Source of the DNA: Myxococcota bacterium
GTDB lineage: Bacteria > Myxococcota_A > UBA796 > UBA9615 > JAKLKC01
Length of the DNA stretch: 64,000 nt
Assembly (NCBI GenBank): GCA_023150875.1
Contig: JAKLKC010000002.1
Span: forward strand, 1-64,000
Direction of reading: 5' to 3'
Shown in pieces: positions 42,743 through 51,058 of this stretch. Under the pieces are notes generated by a model. The model searched no databases. It was not told the DNA's origin and saw nothing but the letters and a program-made list of their open reading frames with translations. The position numbers and the translations under genes were made by a program. Numbering within the stretch: position 1 is the stretch's first letter; the number at the start of each line of letters is the position of its first letter.

Positions 42743-44239
42743 CTATTGCAGGCCCTCGGTGTCCATCTGGGCCTTCTGGAGGCGCCCGGAGTAGTCGACG
42801 TAGACCGACTTCCACTCCGAGTAGGTCTCCAGGACCCAGAGCCCCGCCTCCCGGTGGCCGTTGCCCGTCTCCTTCACCCCGCCGAAGGGGAGGTGGCACT
42901 CGGCGCCGATGGTGGGGCCGTTGACGTAGGTGATCCCGGCCTCGATGCGCTCGATGGCGCGGAAGGCCCGGTTCACGTCGCGGGTGTAGATCGAGCTGGA
43001 CAGACCGTAGCGGGTGCCGTTCTGGACGTCGATGGCCTCGTCGAACGACGAGACGGGGATGACCACCGCCACGGGCCCGAAGATCTCCTCCTGGGCGATC
43101 CGCATGTCGGCACGGCCGTCCGCGAAGAGGGTGGGCTCGAAGAACCAGCCCCTCTCCAAGCCAAGCCCGGTGGCCCGGCGGCCGCCGGTGACGAGGCGGG
43201 CCCGGTCCTCCTCCATGCCGATCCGGACGTAGCGCTCCACCTTCGCCAGCGCCTCGCCGTCGACCAGGGGGCCGACCTGGCTGCCCTCCTCCAGGCCCGG
43301 ACCCAGGCGCAACCTGCGGGCCCCCTCGGCGAGGCGGGCGGTGAACTCCTCCACGACGTCCCGATGCACGATCAGGCGCGACGTGGCGGTGCAGCGCTGG
43401 CCGGTGGTGCCGAAGGCCCCCCACAGGGCCCCCTCGACGGCGAGGTCCAGGTCCGCGTCCTCCATGACGATCTGGGCGTTCTTGCCCCCCATCTCCAGGG
43501 AGACCCGCTTGTGGAGGGCGCCGCAGCGGGAGGCGATGCGGGCGCCCACCTCCGAGGATCCCGTGAACGAGACGAGGTCGATCCCCTCGGCCTCCACCAG
43601 GGCCTTGCCCGGCTCGTCCCCCCCCAGCACCAGGTTGAACACCCCCGGGGGGACGCCGGCGTCCGCCAGGAGCCGGGCGAACTCCACCGCCGTCCCCGGA
43701 GCCTGGGCGGAGGGCTTGAGGACCACGGCGTTGCCGCAGATCAGCGCCGGCAGGGCCTTCCAGGACGGGATCGCCAGGGGGAAGTTCCAGGGGCAGATCA
43801 GGCCGGCGACGCCCACGGGGCGCCGGACCGTCATGGCGAACTTGTCCCGAAGCTCCGAGGGGGCCGTCGCGCCGAACCAGCGGCGACCCTCGCCCGCCAT
43901 GTAGAAGGCGGTGTCGATCCCCTCCTGCACGTCCCCCCGCGTCTCGGAGAGGGTCTTGCCCATCTCGCGGGTGGCGATCCGGGCGATCCGCTCCTTGCGC
44001 TGCTTGAGCAGCTCCAGGGCCCGCTCCAGGATGGAGCCGCGGACGGGGGCCGGGGTCGCGGCCCAGGCGTGCCGGGCCTCGCGGGCGGCGGCGACGGCGG
44101 CGGCGACGTCCTCGGCCCCGGAGTCGGCGTACACCCCCGTCAGGTCCGACTCGTCCGCGGGGTTGCGGCGCTCGAAGGTGCGTCCCGAGGCGGCGGGCTT
44201 CCACTCGCCGCCGATCAGGTTGAGGAAGGTCTCGGCCAT
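42743..44239 (-). CDS. NAD(P)-dependent aldehyde dehydrogenase
   Basis: Protein of 498 residues from ATG 44239, which gives the family N-terminus ETFLNLIGGEWKPA; the ORF-track start 13 codons upstream is less likely. ALDH hallmarks: VGVAGLICPWNFPLAIPSWKALPALICGNAVVLKPSAQAP, VSFTGSSEVG, general base E249 in SLEMGGKNAQ, catalytic Cys283 in FGTTGQRCTATSR, and EEIFGPVAVV. It oxidises an aldehyde to an acid. The TATSR variant is common in alpha-ketoglutarate-semialdehyde-type enzymes, but the operon with gcdH and GDH suggests a semialdehyde of lysine/glutarate catabolism (aminoadipate or glutarate semialdehyde). The substrate is not proven. First gene of the operon, behind a strong promoter. Confidence 0.92.
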   Translation of the reverse strand: MAETFLNLIGGEWKPAASGRTFERRNPADESDLTGVYADSGAEDVAAAVAAAREARHAWAATPAPVRGSILERALELLKQRKERIARIATREMGKTLSETRGDVQEGIDTAFYMAGEGRRWFGATAPSELRDKFAMTVRRPVGVAGLICPWNFPLAIPSWKALPALICGNAVVLKPSAQAPGTAVEFARLLADAGVPPGVFNLVLGGDEPGKALVEAEGIDLVSFTGSSEVGARIASRCGALHKRVSLEMGGKNAQIVMEDADLDLAVEGALWGAFGTTGQRCTATSRLIVHRDVVEEFTARLAEGARRLRLGPGLEEGSQVGPLVDGEALAKVERYVRIGMEEDRARLVTGGRRATGLGLERGWFFEPTLFADGRADMRIAQEEIFGPVAVVIPVSSFDEAIDVQNGTRYGLSSSIYTRDVNRAFRAIERIEAGITYVNGPTIGAECHLPFGGVKETGNGHREAGLWVLETYSEWKSVYVDYSGRLQKAQMDTEGLQ

Positions 44240-44338
44240 GGGAGGCTCCGGCCGATCGCCCCGGGCGGGCGGGTACAAGGGCGGGGCGTCGCGAATGGGG
44301 GTGGCGGCGCGGCGGGGCGACGGCGATCGTGGGCCGGC

Positions 44339-44366
44339 ATTATAGAGCCCCCGGGCCGGCGGTCAA
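44339..44366 (-). promoter_or_regulatory. Near-consensus sigma70 promoter TTGACC-N16-TATAAT
   Basis: Read on the minus strand, TTGACC (44366-44361), a 16-nt spacer and a perfect TATAAT (44344-44339) precede the ALDH-gcdH-GDH operon by about 100 nt. A second CTTGACC occurs about 30 bp further upstream (44391-44397), possibly part of a regulatory site. The rest of the 375-nt region (44240-44614) shows a GCCGCC-GGGGG-GGCGGC hairpin at 44432-44448 and no gene. Confidence 0.75.
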
Positions 44367-44614
44367 GCGCGCCCGCGGGGGCCGCGCCGGGGTCAAGTAC
44401 GCGAAGAAGTGGGGTTTTCTCGTGCCTGGTCGCCGCCGGGGGGGCGGCTTCTCGCGCCAGCCACACTGGGAAGGGTCCGTTCGAGCGCCTGCGGCCGTGG
44501 CGCGCGCAAAGCTCCGCCCCTTGCTCCGCGGACGGGGATCCGCCACCATCCCGCCCGTACCGACCCGCTCCCCGGCCGGGCTCCGGCGGAGGGCGGCGGA
44601 ACGCAGGGACGCGG

Positions 44615-45352
44615 TTGAGCCGAACGACACCGCCATCGTCGCAGCGTGGAGCAGGGGCCGTCGGGGTCGCCGCCGTCGCCCTGGTGCTGGCGGGGTCCGC
44701 GTGCGGGACGGCCCACACCGCGAGGCCCGTGGGCCAGGGCAACGGGGCCATCGCCGTCCAGCTCGGCGGGCCGTTCGTGGAGATGGGCGAGGGAGCCGTT
44801 CCCCTGCCCCTCGCGGTGGTGACCGGCAAGTACGGCGTGACCGACCGGTTCGACGTGTTCGGCTCCTGGCACGTCCTGGAGACCTTCGTGGCCGACGGGA
44901 ACGCCATGTTCGACCTGGGCTTCTCGTACTACCTGCTGGAGCAGGCGAGGGCCCGGCCGGGGATCTCCGTCGCCGTCACCGAGACGTTCCTGCTGAACTC
45001 CACGTCGGTGTGGACCGCCTTCGACGTGCAGCTCACGGCGAGCTGGCTCCTCCATCCCCGCCACCTGGTCTACGTCGGCTTCCACAACTTCCTGACCCCC
45101 CTGCCCCCCTCCGTCATCGAGGCCACGCCGTACACGTTCGCGCCCTACGTCGGCGGCGAGGTGCGCCTGGGGCGGAAGCGGCAGGCGGGCCTGTCGATCC
45201 AGCTCACCTGGTCGCGCCCCTGGGCGGCGACCGACGGGAAGCCGGTGACCCTGTGGTCGGCGGGGTACCAGGGGGCGTTCTCGGTCACCGGCGGACTCAG
45301 CCTCTACCTGGAGAAGAGGCGCGCGCCCGCGGCAGGGGAGGGGACACCGTGA
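44615..45352 (+). CDS. Envelope lipoprotein with beta-barrel-like body
   Basis: Protein of 245 residues. The frame is open for a long way upstream because it lies antisense to the ALDH gene; a TTG at 44615 with AGGGACG upstream gives a proper lipoprotein signal (GVAAVALVLAGSAC) and is preferred. The body has alternating strands: GAIAVQLGGPFVEMG, FDVFGSWHVLETFVADGNAMFDLGFSYYLL, ISVAVTETFLLN, VWTAFDVQLTASWLL, HLVYVGFHNFLTP, FAPYVGGEVRLGRKRQAGLSIQLTW, LSLYLEKRR. This suggests an outer-membrane barrel or beta-sandwich of unknown family. Its stop overlaps the hydrolase start (GTGA), so the two are coupled. Confidence 0.65.
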   Translation: MSRTTPPSSQRGAGAVGVAAVALVLAGSACGTAHTARPVGQGNGAIAVQLGGPFVEMGEGAVPLPLAVVTGKYGVTDRFDVFGSWHVLETFVADGNAMFDLGFSYYLLEQARARPGISVAVTETFLLNSTSVWTAFDVQLTASWLLHPRHLVYVGFHNFLTPLPPSVIEATPYTFAPYVGGEVRLGRKRQAGLSIQLTWSRPWAATDGKPVTLWSAGYQGAFSVTGGLSLYLEKRRAPAAGEGTP

Positions 45353-46320
45353 AGCGCGCCGCCCTCGTCGCCACCCTCGGCCTGGGGATCCCACAGGGGT
45401 GCATCGGGCTGGACTACATGTGGTTCTACCCCGAGCGCCTGGACGCCTACACCCACGAGTGGTCCCCGGGGGAGGGGGAGGAGGGGGAGCCCCACGAGCC
45501 CAACCACGTCCCCGCGGAGTGCATCGAGGAGGTGTCCCTGGAGACCGCCGACGGGCTGACCGTGTACGGGCTCTGGGCCTGGAGGGACGAGGCGTGGCTG
45601 GCCGGTGACACCTCGGAGCCCTGCGGGGCCCGGCCCGCGAAGCACACCTTCCACTACTCCCACGGCCAGTCCAGGCACCTCGACTACTACTGGGACCGGC
45701 AGCAGCTCCTGTGGGACGCGGGCTTCAACGTCTTCGCCGTCGACTACCGGGGGTATGGGCGGAGCGAGGGGGAGCCCACCGAGGAGGGGATGTACGAGGA
45801 CTCCCGCACGGCCCTGCGCCACCTCCGCTGCCGCCTGGCGGGGGTCGATCCGTGCGAGCCCGACGTCCCCCTGCCGTCCGCCCGGGGGAGCCGGATCTTC
45901 TACTACGGCTTCTCCCTCGGCGCCGCGGCCGCGACCCAGATGGCCCGGGAGGTGGAGCCGTCGGGCCTCGTGATGGAGGCTCCCTTCGCCTCCGCCCAGG
46001 CGTTCGTCGACGACGTCGTCCAGATCGGGATCCCCGCGTCCGCCCTCCTGGAGTATGCCTTCGACAACCACGGCCGCCTGCCCCTCATCACCGCCCCCAA
46101 GCTGATCGTCCACGGCACGGACGACGACTACGTCGGCTTCCACCACTCCCAGGTGCTCTACGACGCGGCGGTCCCGTGCGAGCAGGGAACCGCCGAGGAT
46201 CCGGACTGCAAGGACCTGTGGGCCATCGCCGGGGCGGACCACGGGGACATCCCCGAGGTCGCCGGAGTCCAGGACTACCTGGACCGCCTACGCGGATTCG
46301 CCGAGGCCTGGGCGCCCTGA
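45349..46320 (+). CDS. Alpha/beta hydrolase, probably exported
   Basis: Protein of 323 residues from the overlapping GTG at 45349. The N-terminus AALVATLGLGIPQGC looks like a lipoprotein signal with an imperfect lipobox. The fold is alpha/beta hydrolase: FHYSHGQSRHLDYY, VFAVDYRGYGRSEGEPTEEGMYEDSRTALRHL, nucleophile elbow YGFSLGAAAA (Ser189), VMEAPFASAQAFV, Asp in LIVHGTDDDYVG and His in GADHGDIPE. It resembles BEM46/FrsA-type hydrolases. Substrate unknown. Several Cys residues (CRLAGVDPCEPD, CEQGTAEDPDC) suggest disulfides outside the cytoplasm. The 3' end overlaps the convergent gene by 33 nt. Confidence 0.8.
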   Translation: MKRAALVATLGLGIPQGCIGLDYMWFYPERLDAYTHEWSPGEGEEGEPHEPNHVPAECIEEVSLETADGLTVYGLWAWRDEAWLAGDTSEPCGARPAKHTFHYSHGQSRHLDYYWDRQQLLWDAGFNVFAVDYRGYGRSEGEPTEEGMYEDSRTALRHLRCRLAGVDPCEPDVPLPSARGSRIFYYGFSLGAAAATQMAREVEPSGLVMEAPFASAQAFVDDVVQIGIPASALLEYAFDNHGRLPLITAPKLIVHGTDDDYVGFHHSQVLYDAAVPCEQGTAEDPDCKDLWAIAGADHGDIPEVAGVQDYLDRLRGFAEAWAP

Positions 46321-47274
46321 GGTCCGGCGTCGCGCCGCGGCCAGGGAGGCGATGACCGAGAGGGCCAGCGCCGACGCGGACCCCCCGGGGGTCGCCGCGG
46401 CGCAACGGCAGTCCACGTTCCGGCTCGTGCCCCGCCCTCCGAGATCGTCGTCGTCGTCGGCCGAGACGAAGGTGTCGTCGTCGGAGGCGTCGTCATCCCC
46501 GGTGTCGTCATCGGAGGCGTCGTCGTCGGAGGCGTCGTCGTCGGAGGCGTCGTCGTCGGAGGCGTCGTCGTCGCCACCCGAGTCATCGTCGCTGGCGTCG
46601 TCGTCGCTGGCGTCATCGTCGCTGGCGTCATCGTCGCCGGTGTCGTCGTCGCCGGTGTCGTCGTCGCTGGTGTCATCGTCGGGGTCGACGCCACCCCCCC
46701 ACGTGAGGCGGACGTGGTCCACGGCGTCGTAGCCCACATTGAAGAGGACGACGATGGAGGGCCCCCAGGAGGTCGCCTGGCCGATCCAGCCGTCGGCCAT
46801 CGCCCTTCCGGCGTCCACGGGATAGGAGGCGTCCCCGTCGTACCAGATGTCGTCGGTGGACTGGAGGCCACCCACCCCCACGATATAGCCGTAGCCCGGA
46901 GTCAGTTCCCTCCCGACGGTCCCGGACGAGAAGAAGCCCGTCCCCGCGCTGGCCGTGACGTTCCCGGTCCAGACCAGGCTGAACGTGCCGTAGAGCCCGA
47001 AGGGGACGTAGTCCGGCGACTCGTAGAGGGCGAAGGCGAGGGTCCGGCTCCCCGAGAGGGTCAGGTAGTACTCGAAGCGGTCCAGGACCGCCCCCTCCTC
47101 GACGTAGGCGAGCACCGTGCCCTCGCCCCAGGGGGGCGTGTTCCCACCCGACTGGTAGCTGTTCGAGGCGTCCCCCACCGTCACCGTCTCCGCCGCCGCC
47201 TCGCCGGGGCCGAGGAGGGCCGCGGCGGCGGCGAGGCAGGGAAGGGGCCAGGACGGAATCCGCGGGTACGACAC
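46288..47274 (-). CDS. Secreted DDDxx-linker protein with MYXO-CTERM-like tail
   Basis: Protein of 328 residues from GTG 47274 (GGGGGAG upstream; an ATG ten codons earlier is possible). Signal peptide LPCLAAAAALLGPGEAAAET, then a ~180-residue beta-rich domain (TVTVGDASNSYQSGGNTPPWGEGTVLAYVEEGAVLDRFEYYLTLSG, LAFALYESPD, FFSSGTVGRELTPGYGYIVGVGG, IVVLFNVGYDAVDHVRLTWGG). Next comes an acidic linker of about 16 DDDxS/T units encoded by 15-bp repeats, then CRC followed by a hydrophobic helix (ALALSVIASLAAA) and RRR, which resembles a MYXO-CTERM sorting tail. Surface localisation is likely; function unknown. It follows the FHA gene by 62 nt. Confidence 0.72.
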   Translation of the reverse strand: MSYPRIPSWPLPCLAAAAALLGPGEAAAETVTVGDASNSYQSGGNTPPWGEGTVLAYVEEGAVLDRFEYYLTLSGSRTLAFALYESPDYVPFGLYGTFSLVWTGNVTASAGTGFFSSGTVGRELTPGYGYIVGVGGLQSTDDIWYDGDASYPVDAGRAMADGWIGQATSWGPSIVVLFNVGYDAVDHVRLTWGGGVDPDDDTSDDDTGDDDTGDDDASDDDASDDDASDDDSGGDDDASDDDASDDDASDDDASDDDTGDDDASDDDTFVSADDDDDLGGRGTSRNVDCRCAAATPGGSASALALSVIASLAAARRRTSGRPGLGESA

Positions 47275-47336
47275 GGCTCTTGCTCCCCCGGGGAGGGTGG
47301 GCATCGTATCCGGCCCCCTCGCCCCGGGCAACGGGC

Positions 47337-47729
47337 TCAGCCCCGCGCCCGGACCGAGAGGCGGAACCGGAGCACCGCAGAGCCCACCTGGATCAGGTCT
47401 CCGTCGCGCACCACGTACTCCTGCACGCGGGAGCCGTTCAGGAAAGTACCGTTGCGGCTGCCCCGATCCCGGATGCGGAACTCCCCCGAGGCGGCGTAGT
47501 ACACGGTCGCGTGTCGGCCCGAGATCCGAGGATCGGGGAGGGAGAGCTCGTTCTCCGGGCGCCGGCCGATCCGGAGGCGCCCGCCGACGAGGGTGGCGAC
47601 CGTCCCTGCGCCGGGGCCGGAGATCACCGCCATCTCGGCGAGGGCCGAGGGAGGCTCCGCCGCCACGTCGGCGGGGAGCTGCTCGCAGTCGACCACGGTG
47701 GTCTCGAACTCCTGTTTCGGCTCGTTCAC
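47337..47729 (-). CDS. FHA-domain protein
   Basis: Protein of 130 residues. After a ~30-residue acidic N-terminus (KQEFETTVVDCEQLP) there is one forkhead-associated domain: RLRIGRRPENELSLPDPRISGRHATVYY holds the GR..S.RH phosphothreonine-binding pattern, and GSRNGTFLNGSRV the NG loop. The domain binds phosphothreonine peptides, and the N-terminal ETTVV resembles the phosphorylatable ETTxV motif of GarA/FhaB-type proteins, so self-recognition after kinase action is conceivable. A receptor kinase is encoded at 34704-36602. It lies between argS and the DDD-linker gene on the same strand. Confidence 0.92.
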   Translation of the reverse strand: MNEPKQEFETTVVDCEQLPADVAAEPPSALAEMAVISGPGAGTVATLVGGRLRIGRRPENELSLPDPRISGRHATVYYAASGEFRIRDRGSRNGTFLNGSRVQEYVVRDGDLIQVGSAVLRFRLSVRARG

Positions 47730-47801
47730 TCCCGACGTCCCTCCCGCCCATCGCCCGGGCGGCGCCTCCCACGTCGTCGCGCCCCCCGGGGAGCCCGGGG
47801 G

Positions 47802-49703
47802 TCACATCCGCGACGGGGCCTCGATCCCCAGCAGGCCGAGCCCGTTCCGGAGGACCTGGCCGCAGGCGCGGGCGAGGCTCAGCCGCGCCCCGGCGAGGGG
47901 GGCGGACTCCGCCCCCACCACCCGGTGCTGCTTGTAGAACTTGTTGAACGCCCGGGCAAGCTCCAGGAGGAAGCTCGCCACCAGGGAGGGGTTGAGCTTC
48001 TCGCCCGCCTCGCGGACCACCTCGGGGTATCGCCCCAGGGCCGCCGCCAGCGCCAGCTCCTCGGCGTTCCCCAGCAGGGAGAGGTCCGCCCCGGCCTCGT
48101 CCACTCCCTCGGCCCTCGCCTTCTCCTCGATGCCCGGGATCCGCGCCGCGGTGTACTGCACGTAGGGGCCCGTGTCGCCCTGGAGGGAGACGGACTCCCG
48201 GGGGTTGAACGTGACGTCCGACCGGGGGTTGAAGCGCAGCAGGTAGAAGCGCAGGGCACCGAGCCCGACGGGGACCGCGATCTCGTCGGCGATCTCCGCC
48301 GCCAGCCGCGCCTGCTCGGCGACCGCCGCGGAGCCCTCTCCTCCCTCGCGGCCGTGCTCCTCGGCCCGGGAGGTGACCAGGTCCCGGACCGCGTCCACCA
48401 CCTCCGTCATCAGGGCGTCGGCGTCGACCACCGTGCCCTCCCGGGTCTTCATCCTCCCCTCCGGCAGGTAGACCATGCCGTAGGACAGGTGGTGCAGGTG
48501 GTCCGCCCAGGCGTAGCCCATGCGCCGCAGCGCCGAGAACAGGACCTGGAAGTGGTGGTCCTGCTCCGAGGCCACGACGTAGATCGAGCGGGCGAGCCCG
48601 TAGTCCCGCATCTTGAGCAGGGCGGTGCCCACGTCCTGGGTCATGTAGACGCTGGTGCCGTCCCGGCGGAGCAGCAGCTTCTCGCCCAGGTCCTCGGCGG
48701 AGAGGTCGATCCAGACCGACCCGTCCTCCCGGCGCTGGAGGACGCCCCGCTCGAGGCCGGACAGGACCGTCTCCCGCCCCAGCAGGTAGGTCTCGCTCTC
48801 GAAGTAGTAACGGTCGAAGGCGATCCCCATGCGCCGGTAGGTCTCCGCGAAGCCCTCCAGCACCCAGGCGTTCATGCGCTGCCAGAGGGCCCGCACCCCG
48901 GGGTCCCCCGCCTCCCACCGGCGGAGCAGGGCCCGGGCGTCCTGGAGGGTGGCGCTGCGCTCCGTGGCGAGCTGCTCCGCCAGCCCGGGGTCCGGCTGCT
49001 CCCCGGTCTCCTGGATCCGCTGCACCTCTGCGGCGACCTCGGCCTTGTGGGCCTTCTCGAACAGCACGTAGTACTCGCCGACGAAGTGGTCCCCCTTGAC
49101 CCCCTCGGACTCGGGGGTGCGCCCCTGGCCCCATCGCTGATAGGCGAGCATCGACTTGCAGATGTGGATGCCCCGGTCGTTGACGAGGTTGGCCCGGACC
49201 ACCCGGTGGCCGTTGGCGGCCAGGATCCGCGAGACGGCGTCCCCCAGCACGTTGTTGCGGACGTGCCCCAGGTGCTGGGGCTTGTTGGTGTTGGGCGAGC
49301 TGAACTCCACCATCACCGGGCGCCCGCCCCCGGCGTCGTCCCTCCCGTAGTCCTCCCCCCGGGCCAGGACGTCCCCCACCAGCGCCGAGAACAGGGCGCC
49401 GCGGTCCAGGGTCAGGTTCAGGTAGGGGCCCGCCGCCTCCGCCCGGGCGAGGAGGCCGTCCCCACCGGCGCCGGACAGGGCCTCGGCGAGGGCCTGGGCG
49501 ATGGCGGGGGGAGGACGCCGCAGGGACCGGGCCAGGGGGAAGCAGGCGACGGCGAAGTCCCCCAGGTCCACGCGGGGTGGGGGCGCGAGGTCCAGGGCCG
49601 GCAGGTCCGCTCCCTCGGGGGCGAGGGCGAGGGCGGCCGTGGCCAGGCGGTCGGCGACGCGGGCCTTGAGGAGGGCGAAAGCGGTGGGGGCGGAGGGGCT
49701 CAT
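47802..49703 (-). CDS. argS: Arginyl-tRNA synthetase
   Basis: Protein of 633 residues. Class I synthetase charging tRNA-Arg, cytosolic. An N-terminal Add-1-like domain precedes the HIGH-type motif NTNKPQHLGHVRNNVLGDAV (about residue 143), NLVNDRGIHICKSM, the catalytic-core segment TSVYMTQDVGTALLK, the KMSK-equivalent GRMKTREGTVV (about 418), and the DALR-type anticodon-binding domain (GDTGPYVQYTAARI, LGNAEELALAAALGRYPEVV, KFYKQHRVVG). The KMSK loop reads MKTREG, as in ArgS of many bacteria. It sits in a minus-strand run behind the 61-residue gene (83 nt gap). Confidence 0.96.
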   Translation of the reverse strand: MSPSAPTAFALLKARVADRLATAALALAPEGADLPALDLAPPPRVDLGDFAVACFPLARSLRRPPPAIAQALAEALSGAGGDGLLARAEAAGPYLNLTLDRGALFSALVGDVLARGEDYGRDDAGGGRPVMVEFSSPNTNKPQHLGHVRNNVLGDAVSRILAANGHRVVRANLVNDRGIHICKSMLAYQRWGQGRTPESEGVKGDHFVGEYYVLFEKAHKAEVAAEVQRIQETGEQPDPGLAEQLATERSATLQDARALLRRWEAGDPGVRALWQRMNAWVLEGFAETYRRMGIAFDRYYFESETYLLGRETVLSGLERGVLQRREDGSVWIDLSAEDLGEKLLLRRDGTSVYMTQDVGTALLKMRDYGLARSIYVVASEQDHHFQVLFSALRRMGYAWADHLHHLSYGMVYLPEGRMKTREGTVVDADALMTEVVDAVRDLVTSRAEEHGREGGEGSAAVAEQARLAAEIADEIAVPVGLGALRFYLLRFNPRSDVTFNPRESVSLQGDTGPYVQYTAARIPGIEEKARAEGVDEAGADLSLLGNAEELALAAALGRYPEVVREAGEKLNPSLVASFLLELARAFNKFYKQHRVVGAESAPLAGARLSLARACGQVLRNGLGLLGIEAPSRM

Positions 49704-49786
49704 CGCCGGGAGGACTCCAGTGGGGCGGGGGCCTGGGGGCGGGACCCCTCGCCGCGGGAGGTTCGGGCCGGGGAGGGGGAGATGGA

Positions 49787-49972
49787 TCAGAGACCGAAGT
49801 CGATGATCACGATCCCGCGATCGGGGCGGTCCTCGTCCCGGGGGACGGGCGAGTCCGCGGGCGGGCGGGCCGGCTCGGGGCGCGGGATCTCGATGTGCAG
49901 GGGCACCCGGGCTCCGTCCGACTTCTCGCGGCGCTCGCGCTTGATCTTCTCGATGATGTAGGCATCGAGCAT
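49787..49972 (-). CDS. Small hypothetical protein (MLDAYIIEKIKRE type)
   Basis: Protein of 61 residues, found as the C-terminal part of a longer shadow ORF. The ATG at 49972 begins a helix MLDAYIIEKIKRERREKSDG, followed by a Pro-rich linker (IEIPRPEPARPP) and a C-terminal IVIIDFGL. I recall similar short proteins (helix, Pro-rich middle, terminal IIDF) in myxobacteria-like genomes, but cannot name a family. It is preceded by an extended -10 promoter at 50012-50041, supporting a real gene. It is the likely first cistron before argS. Function unknown. Confidence 0.65.
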   Translation of the reverse strand: MLDAYIIEKIKRERREKSDGARVPLHIEIPRPEPARPPADSPVPRDEDRPDRGIVIIDFGL

Positions 49973-50011
49973 GGGGGGCTCCGCTCCGGTCGGATGGCGC
50001 TCACCAACGAA

Positions 50012-50041
50012 AATATAGCACGCGACCCGATCACGGGCCAA
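50012..50041 (-). promoter_or_regulatory. Promoter TTGGCC-N18-TGcTATATT
   Basis: On the minus strand an extended -10 (TGCTATATT, 50020-50012) lies 18 nt from TTGGCC (50041-50036), about 40 nt upstream of the 61-residue gene. It overlaps the last codons of the DUF2520 gene. It probably transcribes the small gene, argS and perhaps the FHA gene. Confidence 0.55.
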
Positions 50042-50894
50042 ACGGCGGGGGATCGGGGCCGGCCACGAGGGCGCGGGCGACCGCCGCCCGGGCCTCGTCG
50101 TCGAGGGGGGCGATCCGCAGGGCCTCGGCCGACAGCAGGCGATAGAGGCAGGCGGCCTCGGGGTCCCCTGGGGCGAGGGCGGCGAGGTGGGCGGCGACGA
50201 CCGCGGCGTCCCCCCGGGCGACGGGGCCGGTGAGGGCACGCTCGGGCGAGTTGCGGGAGAGGTTCTCGACGGTCCCCCGAACCAGGGGCAGCAGCATCTC
50301 CAGGCCCCTCTCCCGCGGGACGCCGGCCCGGTCGAGGGTCCGGACCGCCACGGCCTCCAGGGCGACCAGGAGGTTCGAGGCGATGACCGCGGCGGCGTGG
50401 TAGAGGGCCTTGCCCGAGGCGGGGACCTCCACGGCCCGGCAGCCCAGCACCTCCGCCAGGGTCTCCGCCACCCGGACCGCGGGCGGGTCCCCCTCCACCC
50501 CGAAGGTGAAGGGGGCCGGCCAGGGGCCGTCGCCGGCCAGGGCCTGGAGGGGGTGCCAGGCCCCGTAGGCGACCCCCGGGGCCCGGCCCCCGGCGTGCGC
50601 GGCGGACGCGGGGAGGGCCCCCGACAGGTGCAGGACCACCGCCCCCGGGCGCAGGCCGGCATCCGCGAGGCGCGCCCCCACGTCTGGCACCGCCCGGTCC
50701 GACACCGCGAGGACCACCACCGCCGCGGGGGTGAGGTCCGGCAGGTGGGGGCCGGCGAGCAGGGCGACACCGGGGCCGGGGGGCACCGCCGGCAGGCGGG
50801 AGGGATCGCGGTTCCACAGGGACGCCGGCGGGGAGCCGGCGGCGGACAGAGCCCGGGCCACGGCGGTGCCGGCCCGCCCCGCCCCCAGCACCAC
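50031..50894 (-). CDS. Rossmann-like / DUF2520 oxidoreductase-type protein
   Basis: Protein of about 287 residues from GTG 50894. The N-terminus is a dinucleotide-binding Rossmann motif VVLGAGRAGTAVARALSAAG. Further elements are VVVLAVSDRAVPDVGARLADAGL, VVLHLSGALPA, GAWHPLQALAG (the DUF2520-family HP-Q-F/L site) and C-terminal helices KALYHAAAVIASNLLVALEAVAVR. The layout is like ketopantoate- or 3-hydroxyisobutyrate-type dehydrogenases, but no reaction has been assigned to the family as far as I know. The start is uncertain: ORF extension upstream enters the divergent promoter region, and no good Shine-Dalgarno is visible. It is divergent from the enoyl-CoA hydratase gene. Confidence 0.82.
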   Translation of the reverse strand: MVLGAGRAGTAVARALSAAGSPPASLWNRDPSRLPAVPPGPGVALLAGPHLPDLTPAAVVVLAVSDRAVPDVGARLADAGLRPGAVVLHLSGALPASAAHAGGRAPGVAYGAWHPLQALAGDGPWPAPFTFGVEGDPPAVRVAETLAEVLGCRAVEVPASGKALYHAAAVIASNLLVALEAVAVRTLDRAGVPRERGLEMLLPLVRGTVENLSRNSPERALTGPVARGDAAVVAAHLAALAPGDPEAACLYRLLSAEALRIAPLDDEARAAVARALVAGPDPPPFGP

Positions 50895-50964
50895 CAGGGG
50901 GCCGGGGAGGGAGCGGGCCCCTTGTCCGTCCCTTCCCGACCTGATAGCGTGCGCCGTGGATGGG

Positions 50965-50986
50965 GTTGATTGATGCGTCAATCGAC
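50965..50986. promoter_or_regulatory. 22-bp palindromic operator
   Basis: GTTGATTGA-TGCG-TCAATCGAC has 9-bp arms with one mismatch. It lies in the divergent region between the DUF2520 gene and the enoyl-CoA hydratase/BKACE operon, ~70 nt from each start. The size and symmetry fit a TetR- or MerR-type regulator site. No regulator gene is adjacent. Confidence 0.6.
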
Positions 50987-51058
50987 GTCCCCCCGGGGCC
51001 GCGTCGGTCCGGACCGCTCCGGGGTCCGCCGCTCCGCTCGCCGGGTGAAGGAGGGTGG

